From DATFVA01 sp963721075 (GTDB taxonomy: Bacteria; Bacteroidota; Ignavibacteria; Ignavibacteriales; Ignavibacteriaceae): DNA of 64,000 bases. Position 1 is the first letter of the stretch. Each line of letters begins with the position of its first letter. The notes under the pieces are model-generated. The model was given only the letters and a program-made list of their open reading frames with translations. It searched no databases and was not told the DNA's origin. Made by a program: the position numbers and the translations under genes. The DNA is taken from positions 1 to 64,000 of the forward strand of contig CAVRHV010000019.1 of NCBI GenBank assembly GCA_963721075.1, read 5' to 3'. This document shows, piece by piece, positions 57,282 to 64,000 of the stretch.

Positions 57282-57797
57282 TCAAGCACCAAGATTTGTT
57301 ATTGGAACCGGACTGGTAAGAATTTCAACTTCATTATTTCTTAACCTTACTGGATAATGCACCAGTCCTTTTGGGGGCGGACCTGCCGCACGTGAACCAT
57401 CTTTATTATATATTCCGCCATGACAAGGGCACATAAAAAGTTCTGCATCGGCTTCCCATCTTACGGGACATCCGAGATGAGTACAATTAACCGAAAAAGC
57501 TACAAATTCTTTATCTGATATCTTGCGCAGCCAGGCAGCACTCTCTGAAGTTTTCCCTGACCATGGAAGCGGCGTTGAATTTCTGAATCTGACCATTACC
57601 GTTGTTCCTGTTTCAAAATCAGAAATCTTACCTACCTGTCTCCATACCGGAGGTGTTCGGCGAACAAGAGGAGCAATTAAGGCACTGACTATGGGTATTG
57701 CTATCAGTGTTCCCAATAACCCGCTTATGAAAACCAGGATTTTCATAATAAATGATTTTCTTTTAATTTTTTCTGAGAAGATGCCTTGATCACTCAT
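57282..57797 (-). CDS. Rieske iron-sulfur protein of the quinol reductase
   Basis: The 171-aa protein has an N-terminal membrane helix (about 16-38) and the Rieske fold. The [2Fe-2S] ligands are in CTHLGC and CPCHGG, followed by the Pro loop GPPPKGL. It takes one electron from quinol at the Qo site of the adjacent cytochrome b and passes it to the fused cytochrome c. It overlaps the small membrane gene upstream by 8 bases. Confidence 0.95.
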   Translation of the reverse strand: MSDQGIFSEKIKRKSFIMKILVFISGLLGTLIAIPIVSALIAPLVRRTPPVWRQVGKISDFETGTTVMVRFRNSTPLPWSGKTSESAAWLRKISDKEFVAFSVNCTHLGCPVRWEADAELFMCPCHGGIYNKDGSRAAGPPPKGLVHYPVRLRNNEVEILTSPVPITNLGA

Positions 57798-58014
57798 GTT
57801 TATATTCCTGAATCCATCCTGTTAATCCGAGTACAATTATAAAAAATGCTACTCCCGAAAATATAATCGAGGTAAGAAATCCCCAGAAGAACATTATCAA
57901 TCCAAAGGCTAATGTAATAGGCCACAGAGTTGGTTTCGGTAATTCCTTTGGTTCAGCAGGAGATAAGTCGTATCCATACTCTTTGGCTATCTGCTTTAAT
58001 TTTGATTCATCCAT
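57790..58014 (-). CDS. Small two-helix membrane protein of the respiratory operon
   Basis: I start at the ATG at 58014 (MDESKLKQIAKEYGY), which has AGGA 10 bases upstream; the frame runs further up but without a ribosome site. The 74-aa product has two membrane helices (about 28-47 and 49-66) after a soluble N terminus. It lies between ctaG and the Rieske gene and overlaps the latter, so it is probably a small subunit or assembly factor of the oxidase or reductase. It is similar in layout to cytochrome oxidase subunit IV, but I cannot assign it firmly. Confidence 0.65.
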   Translation of the reverse strand: MDESKLKQIAKEYGYDLSPAEPKELPKPTLWPITLAFGLIMFFWGFLTSIIFSGVAFFIIVLGLTGWIQEYKHE

Positions 58015-58033
58015 GAAATTAGTCCTGTAAAAA

Positions 58034-58852
58034 TTAAGGTAAATGTAATTTGTCCTGTTCCAGATCGCTTTCTTCATCACGTACTTTGTACCATCGTGCC
58101 ATTAAGATCATTATGATTGTCAGGTATACTAAACACGCCGGAACCCACATAATCAGTCCTGCCGCCTGTTGATCAGCAGCCGGCGAAATTCCCATATCAG
58201 TCTGCAGGAAATTTATAATCGCCGGATTACTACCGGACATATATACTGAATAATATCCTTCAGGAGCGAATGTTATCAATATCCCAAGTATAGTGCATCC
58301 AATACAGGCACTGAACAGATACAACGATCCTGACAACGGATTTAGCTTTCTCAAACTCAGAGGAGTAAAAATCGGCCAGGCGAATATTATTCCAAAAATT
58401 AAAAGGGAGATAATTTCTACAACATGTACCGTAGTACTATGCATCATTGCTCTGAATAATAACGGTGCATGCCAGATCCACATCGATAATACTCCAAATA
58501 ACCACGCAACAACCGGATAAAACAAAACAGACCCAAATTTTCTGGTTTTTTGCCTGGAGAATAATTTTAAAAGAAATTTCTTATCAGTTCCGGTTATTAA
58601 TAATGGAGGAATTATCAATAGAAGTATTATATGCTGAACCATATGTGCGCTGAATAAGTAATAATGACCCAGGAAATCAAGAGGGGAAAATGTTATAAAA
58701 AAGAAAAGAACTATACCAATAAAGAAATTAATGCTCTTCCATTTTAATCTATATCCATTAGAAATAATGTGAAATATGATCAACAAAGCAATGATTAACA
58801 TTGCAGGAATATTCCAGTGCCAGTAATCTATTAAGATTTCTTTTATGTTCAT
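58034..58852 (-). CDS. ctaG: Cytochrome c oxidase assembly factor CtaG (caa3 type)
   Basis: The 272-aa protein has seven membrane helices. Family marks are SAHMVQHIILLLIIPPLLI, AWLFGVLSMWIWHAPLLF, a TVHVVEIISLLIFGI helix and DQQAAGLIMWVPACLVY. CtaG of Bacillus is needed for caa3 oxidase formation and differs from the proteobacterial copper chaperone of the same name. It overlaps the subunit III gene by 4 bases (ATGA). Confidence 0.88.
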   Translation of the reverse strand: MNIKEILIDYWHWNIPAMLIIALLIIFHIISNGYRLKWKSINFFIGIVLFFFITFSPLDFLGHYYLFSAHMVQHIILLLIIPPLLITGTDKKFLLKLFSRQKTRKFGSVLFYPVVAWLFGVLSMWIWHAPLLFRAMMHSTTVHVVEIISLLIFGIIFAWPIFTPLSLRKLNPLSGSLYLFSACIGCTILGILITFAPEGYYSVYMSGSNPAIINFLQTDMGISPAADQQAAGLIMWVPACLVYLTIIMILMARWYKVRDEESDLEQDKLHLP

Positions 58853-59400
58853 GCTGCTGCCATTGTCCAGATGTATACTACGCTAAAAACTGCTATCCAC
58901 ACTGCATCAACAAAATGCCAGTACATGGTAGCATTTTGAAATGCCTGCGCTTCAATTTTTTTATAATTTCCTTTATAAATTAGTCTGCTTACAATTGTCA
59001 ACACAATCAATCCGATTAAAACATGCAATCCGTGAAATCCTGTAAGTGTAAAAAAAGTTGATCCAAACAGGTTCTGACTAATTGTTATATTTGCACTGTA
59101 TAATCGTGAATATTCTATACCCTGACCGATCAGGAAGATTATGCCAAGAATAATCGTAAATATTACCCAGCCTATCTTCCTGTCGCCTTTTTTGAAATTC
59201 AACCCGGCTATATGCATTGTAACACTGCTCAATATAAGGGCGGCGGTAAAGATTCCTGTTTTTCTGATATCGAGATAGTGGGCGGCCAATGAACTATGTT
59301 GAGTTATATGATTGTAGTACATATAAGCAATTATCAGCCCTATAAAGAAAAATGCTTCAGAACCTATAAAGAATGCCATCATTACTTTATGCTTTTGCAT
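58849..59400 (-). CDS. Cytochrome c oxidase subunit III
   Basis: About 183 aa with five membrane helices, the short form found in caa3-type oxidases. Marks are MMAFFIGSEAFFFIGLIIAY at the start, TFFTLTGFHGLHVLIGL, and YWHFVDAVWIAVFSVVY at the end. I chose the ATG at 59400, inside the last codons of coxA, because GGAG lies about 10 bases before it and it matches the usual subunit start; the frame extends 14 codons further up. Confidence 0.92.
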   Translation of the reverse strand: MQKHKVMMAFFIGSEAFFFIGLIIAYMYYNHITQHSSLAAHYLDIRKTGIFTAALILSSVTMHIAGLNFKKGDRKIGWVIFTIILGIIFLIGQGIEYSRLYSANITISQNLFGSTFFTLTGFHGLHVLIGLIVLTIVSRLIYKGNYKKIEAQAFQNATMYWHFVDAVWIAVFSVVYIWTMAAA

Positions 59401-61069
59401 CCTGTTTCTCCGTTTTTTCTTTGATCTTCCAGTCCGGCTCATCAGGATGATTTAAATCCCACAGCGGCCTTCTGCTTTTTACAAGGGGAACATTAGTGAA
59501 GTTCTTTAACGGGGGCGGAGAAGTTGTGAGCCACTCCAGCGTCCACGCTTTCCAGGGATTATCACCCGCTTTCTCGCCGTGTTTGAGACTGTAAAAAAGA
59601 TTATAAACAAAAATCAAAAGTGAAGATACCAGCAGAAACGCACAGATGGATGAAAACAAATTTAATGAACCCCAATAAGGCAGATTCGGGTAGGTAAACA
59701 CCCGTCTTGGCATTCCTAATAATCCAAGTAAATGAAACACAAAGAATGTTCCGTTAAAACCTATCACAAAAGTCCAAAAATGCAATTTCCCTAATTTTTC
59801 AGATAACATTTTTCCAGTCATCTTGGGAAACCAGTAATAAGCCCCGGCCATACCACAGCTCAGGGAAGCGCCGATGAAAACATAATGAATATGTGCGACA
59901 ACGAAATATGTATCCGTAAGTCTCCAGTCTATGGGGACGATTGCGAAACCTACACCGCTAAGTCCTCCTATCGTGAATTCAATAAGGAATGATACTGCGA
60001 ACAACATAGCCGTTGAAAAATATATTGAGCCTTTCCACATGGTTGCAATCCAGTTGAAAATTTTCACACCGGTGGGCACGGCTATCAAGACGCTTGTCGC
60101 TGCAAAGAAGGTATTAAAAACAGTTCCCAGTCCCATAGCAAACATATGATGCGCCCACACTCCGAAAGACAAAAGCATAATTGCGACAGTGGAAGCTGCA
60201 ACAAACTCATAACCGAAAATTGGTTTGCGCGAAAAAACAGGTATTACCTCGGAAGCAATGCCGAAAGCAGGCAGGGCAAGGATATAAACTTCAGGATGTC
60301 CGAATGTCCAGAACAAATGCTGATATAAAACTGCGGAGCCTCCTGCTGACGAGAAAAAATGTGCATGAAGCAGCCTGTCAATTAACACCATCACAAGTGA
60401 GGCATTAAGTACAGGAAAGGCCGCAATAATAAGAAAAGAATTAATGAAGACCATCCAGGCAAACAATGGAAGTTTTGTAAGTGATAATCCTTTTGTCCGC
60501 ATAGTTAATGTGGTGGTGATGAAATTTAAGGCTGCTGCTACTGTTCCCACACCCATCAGCAGCAGGCTGAAAGCCCAATAGCTGATACCAGGTGAAAAAC
60601 TGAAGTTTTTTTCACTTAACGGCGTATAGCTGAACCACCCGACATTAGGTGCACCCCCTGCAAAAAAACTAAAATATAATAACAGTCCGCCAAAAAAGAA
60701 CATCCAGAAACTGAAGGCATTTAAACGCGGAAATGCTATCTCATTTGCACCAATCATTAAAGGAAGGAAATAAGTGGCAAAACCCAAAAGCATCGGGGTC
60801 AGAACCATAAATATCATTGTGGTTCCGTGCATCGTGAAAATCTGGTTATATGCTTCAGGAGACAGGAAATTATTTTCAGGCCGCATTAATTGAATACGCA
60901 TAAGGGTTGCTTCACCAGCTCCTATGATAAGGAAAAGAACTGCAGCCCACAGATACATTATCCCGATTTGCTTATGGTCTACTGATGTCAGCCAGTTGAG
61001 AAGACCATTTGGCGATGTTAATTTAGGCAATGGTTCTGCTGGTTCCGGCCAATCGATTTTCAAACTCAT
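59387..61069 (-). CDS. coxA: Cytochrome c oxidase subunit I
   Basis: The 560-aa protein is the haem-copper catalytic subunit with 12 helices. MHGTTMIFM carries the low-spin haem His. GHPEVYILALPAFGI has the CuB His-Tyr pair and the Glu of the D channel, so it belongs to the A family. WAHHMFAMGLG gives the other CuB ligands and DTYFVVAHIHYVFIG the high-spin haem His pair. It reduces oxygen to water and pumps protons. It overlaps subunit II by 4 bases and subunit III by 14. Confidence 0.97.
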   Translation of the reverse strand: MSLKIDWPEPAEPLPKLTSPNGLLNWLTSVDHKQIGIMYLWAAVLFLIIGAGEATLMRIQLMRPENNFLSPEAYNQIFTMHGTTMIFMVLTPMLLGFATYFLPLMIGANEIAFPRLNAFSFWMFFFGGLLLYFSFFAGGAPNVGWFSYTPLSEKNFSFSPGISYWAFSLLLMGVGTVAAALNFITTTLTMRTKGLSLTKLPLFAWMVFINSFLIIAAFPVLNASLVMVLIDRLLHAHFFSSAGGSAVLYQHLFWTFGHPEVYILALPAFGIASEVIPVFSRKPIFGYEFVAASTVAIMLLSFGVWAHHMFAMGLGTVFNTFFAATSVLIAVPTGVKIFNWIATMWKGSIYFSTAMLFAVSFLIEFTIGGLSGVGFAIVPIDWRLTDTYFVVAHIHYVFIGASLSCGMAGAYYWFPKMTGKMLSEKLGKLHFWTFVIGFNGTFFVFHLLGLLGMPRRVFTYPNLPYWGSLNLFSSICAFLLVSSLLIFVYNLFYSLKHGEKAGDNPWKAWTLEWLTTSPPPLKNFTNVPLVKSRRPLWDLNHPDEPDWKIKEKTEKQDAKA

Positions 61070-62028
61070 TTCAATCCTTCCAGGTATGTGACAAGAGCTT
61101 TGATCTGACTATTATCCAGTATAAAGTTCGGCATATGTGATCCTTCTTTAACTTTTTGCGGATCTCTCAGCCACTTCGCTAAATTTTCATTTGTATTCTT
61201 AAGCATTCCGGACAGTATTGTTCTTCGTGAGCCCAGGTGTGTTAAATCCGGCCCTATATGAGAATCAGCAGGAGTTCCGTTTATCGCATGACAACCAGCA
61301 CAGGCTTTTTCCTGAAATAACTTTGCCCCGGTCAGAGCTGGCTCGGTATCAGGTGGCGGAGGTACCTTCTGCTGGTTCTTTACCCATTCGTCAAAGTCCC
61401 CGGGCTTTTGTGCGATCACACTAATTCTCATCCAGGCATGTTCAGCACCGCAGTATTCGTTACAGCTTCCTGTATACAAGCCTGCAGTGTCCGCCTCGAT
61501 CCAGTTATAATTTAAACGACCGGGCACCGCATCCATTTTTCTTCCGAGTTCAGGGACAAACCAATCATGTATTACATCTCCGGAAGTAATTCTCATTAGT
61601 AATTTTTTCCCTACCGGGATATGCAGTTCGTTGGCAGTATTGATATTATACTTTGGGTATCTCATTTCCCACCACCATTGATGAGCTATTATAACGATAT
61701 CAGGATTGGCTTTCCTGTCAGTGCCGGCATTTATTGAACTCATAGTTCTTATTGCAAGTATCAGGAAAAAAGTAACTGCAAGAAAAGGAAGGACTGTCCA
61801 GGTCACTTCAAATTTTAAATTGCCATGGATTTGTTTGGGTATTTCCGGACGTTTTTTGGCTCTGTACATAAATGCTGCAAAAGCTATAGAACCTGCAACA
61901 ATTAAGATAATAACAGCAGCAAGGATCATATATTGTAGGAAAAGATTATTTATTTCATTTGCCCCCTCTGAGCCAGAATAGAAAAGTGTTGAAAAGAACC
62001 TTTTAATAGTATCAAAAAATGCTATCAT
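61066..62028 (-). CDS. coxB: Cytochrome c oxidase subunit II with fused cytochrome c (caa3 type)
   Basis: The 320-aa protein has two membrane helices (about 32-54 and 74-94), a cupredoxin domain with the CuA site and a C-terminal cytochrome c. CuA ligands are H154, C189, C193, H197 and M200 (GSCNEYCGAEHAWM). The aromatic patch HQWWWEMRYP is present. The c-type haem is at CAGCH 243-247 with M299 as distal ligand. Electrons enter through the fused haem. It is the first gene of the respiratory operon, 125 bases from the small membrane gene upstream. Confidence 0.96.
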   Translation of the reverse strand: MIAFFDTIKRFFSTLFYSGSEGANEINNLFLQYMILAAVIILIVAGSIAFAAFMYRAKKRPEIPKQIHGNLKFEVTWTVLPFLAVTFFLILAIRTMSSINAGTDRKANPDIVIIAHQWWWEMRYPKYNINTANELHIPVGKKLLMRITSGDVIHDWFVPELGRKMDAVPGRLNYNWIEADTAGLYTGSCNEYCGAEHAWMRISVIAQKPGDFDEWVKNQQKVPPPPDTEPALTGAKLFQEKACAGCHAINGTPADSHIGPDLTHLGSRRTILSGMLKNTNENLAKWLRDPQKVKEGSHMPNFILDNSQIKALVTYLEGLK

Positions 62029-62152
62029 TTTAATTAAAAAACTTTTCTATTGAATATATAGACGAAATTATGCGATAGAGGGGACTACGTTCTTAATCCC
62101 TGTCACATTTCAACTGATATTAGGAGAAATTATTTATAGGTGTGCGGGCGAG

Positions 62153-62380
62153 TCATTTAAAGAATATAAAAATTACAATGCCGAGGGCGGCAAAAAGAAG
62201 CACCACAGGATCTCCGGTAATTATTTCATCATATAAAATACCCGGAGAGAGTGCCTTCAAGAAGTAATCAGTTTTAGTGGACCCCAATGAATTAATTATA
62301 TATCCAACGGCTGAGCCGAGATATATTGAAAATATAAGTTTCAATACAAAGAATAATTTGGATTTAAGACTCATAATCAA
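62153..62380 (-). CDS. Small membrane protein, function unknown
   Basis: The 75-aa protein has two membrane helices (about 9-28 and 57-74) around a short polar loop. Its layout recalls DUF4321-type small proteins, but the match is too weak to claim. A second ATG two codons in is equally possible. It lies upstream of coxB on the same strand and could share its transcript. Confidence 0.55.
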   Translation of the reverse strand: MIMSLKSKLFFVLKLIFSIYLGSAVGYIINSLGSTKTDYFLKALSPGILYDEIITGDPVVLLFAALGIVIFIFFK

Positions 62381-62551
62381 ACGAAATGTTAATTGCTAAC
62401 ATAATAAAATATTTATTCAAGTAATCACTAATAATCTAACTATGATTCTTCAGGAGAATCCACGTTTACAACTCGCCTGCAGCATATTCCGTACCGGTTA
62501 TTTTAGCCGGGGTTGAAGTACCGGGCGAATAAAATATTTTAAACAAATGCC

Positions 62552-62569
62552 GATTTACAATTGTAAATC
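62552..62569. promoter_or_regulatory. Perfect 18-base palindrome upstream of pyrG
   Basis: GATTTACAATTGTAAATC is a perfect palindrome 36 bases before the pyrG start codon. CTATATTGCAG 13 bases later resembles a -7 element, so the palindrome covers the -33 area. A dimeric regulator site is the natural reading. The divergent small membrane gene begins 171 bases away. Confidence 0.5.
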
Positions 62570-62605
62570 AGACTTAGTTACTCTATATTGCAGTACAAAA
62601 AACAT

Positions 62606-64000
62606 ATGGCTGCACGGAACAAAGTTAAGTTTATTTTCGTTACTGGCGGAGTTGTTTCATCTCTCGGAAAAGGTATCACTGCCTCATCTCTAGGTCTCCT
62701 CTTAAAACAGCGTGGTTATAAAGTCACCATTCAGAAATTTGATCCTTATATAAATGTTGATCCGGGTACTATGAACCCTTTTCAGCATGGTGAGGTTTAC
62801 GTTACAGATGACGGTGCTGAAACAGATCTTGACCTCGGACATTACGAAAGATTCCTTGGTGTCAATATGACCCAGGCGAATAATACAACGACAGGACAGG
62901 TCTACTATGAGGTTTTAACCAAAGAGAGGCGCGGAGATTATCTGGGAGCGACCGTCCAGGTAATACCTCATATTACAGATGAGATTAAACAACGTATGGT
63001 AAAGCTTGCCGAACTCGGCGAATACGACATTATTATCACCGAAATTGGCGGAACAGTTGGCGATATTGAAAGTTTGCCGTTTATGGAAGCAATACGTCAG
63101 CTTATGATGCAGTATGGCAGAAAAAATACCATCAGTATCCATGTTACACTTGTTCCTTACATCCCTGCAGCCGGAGAAGTTAAAACCAAGCCTACGCAGC
63201 ACAGCGTTAAAAATTTACTTGAGCTTGGTATCCAGCCGGATCTGCTTATCTGCAGGTCCGAGAAAAAACTGGCGAAGGATATAAGGGATAAAATTGCTCT
63301 ATTCTGTAATGTTGATTCAAAATCTGTAATTTCAGCGTACGATTGTACTTCGATTTATGAAGTCCCGCTCGTTTTCTATAAAGAAAAAATGGATCTTATC
63401 GTCTTAAAAAGGCTGCACTTACCCGATCGGAAAATTAAACTGGATGATTGGGAGCAGCTTGTTGAGAATGTGAAAAACCCTCAGAAAACAGTTCAGATAG
63501 CCCTTTGTGGTAAGTATGTTGAACACTTGGATGCTTATAAAAGTATTATGGAGTCTTTTGTTCATGCGGGTGCCGAAAATAATGCAAAAGTTATTGTAAA
63601 ATCTATTAGTGCAGAAAAATTTGATGAGGAAGATCCTGCAAAACTCCTGGATGGGATGAGCGGAATATTAGTCCCTGGCGGATTTGGCGAACGGGGGATT
63701 GAGGGAAAAATTAAAGCGATCAGGTATGCTCGTGAAAATAAAATCCCATTCTTTGGAATCTGTCTCGGGATGCAGTGCGCCGTTATAGAATTTGCTCGTA
63801 ATGTATGCGGAATAAGGAACGCAAACAGCTCTGAATTCAAGAAAAATAAATACAGTGTAATTGATTTGATGCCTGAGCAGAAGAATGTAAAAAATATGGG
63901 TGCTACAATGAGACTCGGCTCTTATCCCTGTAATATTCAATCAGGTACCAAAGTAATGAAAGCTTACAAAATGGCTTTCATCTCCGAGAGACACCGTCAC
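62606..64000 (+). CDS. pyrG: CTP synthase, 3' end cut by the window
   Basis: The frame opens at ATG 62606 and is still open at the window end, showing 465 of about 540 residues. The synthetase domain (1-270) has FVTGGVVSSLGKGITASSLG, the P-loop, and DPGTMNPFQHGEVYVTDDGAETDLDLGHYERF split across residues 52-83. The class I glutamine amidotransferase domain starts near 290 with GGFGERGIEG and the catalytic Cys C386 in FGICLGMQ. The enzyme makes CTP from UTP, ATP and glutamine and sits in the cytosol. The frame is intact. Confidence 0.97.
   Translation, partial: MAARNKVKFIFVTGGVVSSLGKGITASSLGLLLKQRGYKVTIQKFDPYINVDPGTMNPFQHGEVYVTDDGAETDLDLGHYERFLGVNMTQANNTTTGQVYYEVLTKERRGDYLGATVQVIPHITDEIKQRMVKLAELGEYDIIITEIGGTVGDIESLPFMEAIRQLMMQYGRKNTISIHVTLVPYIPAAGEVKTKPTQHSVKNLLELGIQPDLLICRSEKKLAKDIRDKIALFCNVDSKSVISAYDCTSIYEVPLVFYKEKMDLIVLKRLHLPDRKIKLDDWEQLVENVKNPQKTVQIALCGKYVEHLDAYKSIMESFVHAGAENNAKVIVKSISAEKFDEEDPAKLLDGMSGILVPGGFGERGIEGKIKAIRYARENKIPFFGICLGMQCAVIEFARNVCGIRNANSSEFKKNKYSVIDLMPEQKNVKNMGATMRLGSYPCNIQSGTKVMKAYKMAFISERHRH

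Overview
The window reads as a low-GC, Gram-negative chromosome of the Bacteroidota/Chlorobiota/Ignavibacteriota kind; an Ignavibacteria-like lineage is my best guess. The basis is mixed: TonB and outer-membrane barrel proteins, a short Cys-rich metal protein of a Bacteroidota-type family, Leu/Val-type amino-acid dehydrogenase, DUF2911, bactofilin, a Qo motif PDWY that is usual in menaquinol users, and several TAnnTTTG-type promoter elements. No rRNA, tRNA, CRISPR array, transposase or phage gene was seen.

Layout. 1-3.6 kb: 3' part of a large acyl-CoA ligase / unknown / GNAT fusion, then a 77-aa orphan. 3.9-19.3 kb, all minus strand: a copper/silver-handling island. Reading 5' to 3' it holds an outer-membrane barrel, a Cys-rich small protein, TolC-CusB-CusA efflux, a small periplasmic metal-binding protein, a lone CcmF-like haem lyase, a CopB-type P-ATPase, a SHOCT protein, an Old Yellow Enzyme, a Met-rich secreted protein and a membrane cytochrome c. 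19.4-21.5 kb: ABC-2 exporter. 21.9-25.1 kb: SDR, quinone-reductase-like MDR, asnS. 25.2-32.9 kb: membrane arm of complex I (nuoJKLM, nuoN) with an NhaD-type antiporter and an orphan inserted before nuoN. 32.9-39.8 kb: nnr, VanZ, tonB, YdcF, amino-acid dehydrogenase, nusB, MFS. 39.8-43.1 kb (minus): aminotransferase, RsbU-type phosphatase, CDF transporter. 43.3-46.7 kb (minus): Sel1-repeat protein and POTRA/barrel protein. 46.9-51 kb: SSS symporter and a second, membrane-anchored RsbU-type phosphatase. 51-54.8 kb: DUF457-like, bactofilin, DUF2911, APC permease. 55-62 kb: Sco1 facing a minus-strand respiratory operon (coxB-coxA-coxC-ctaG-small membrane protein-Rieske-cytochrome b/c). 62.6 kb to the end: pyrG, cut by the window edge.

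Together the genes outline an aerobic or facultative chain: NADH to menaquinone (complex I), quinol to cytochrome c (Rieske/b-c), cytochrome c to oxygen (caa3-type oxidase with Sco1 and CtaG). A large copper-export and periplasmic copper-binding set lies on the same window.

A caution for any reader: seven genes are split by single-base frame breaks. Six of them have a total length of 3n+1, meaning one surplus base each; ccmF has one surplus and one missing base. Homology continues across each break and one victim is nuoM, so sequence error is the simplest explanation. I annotate these genes as whole loci.
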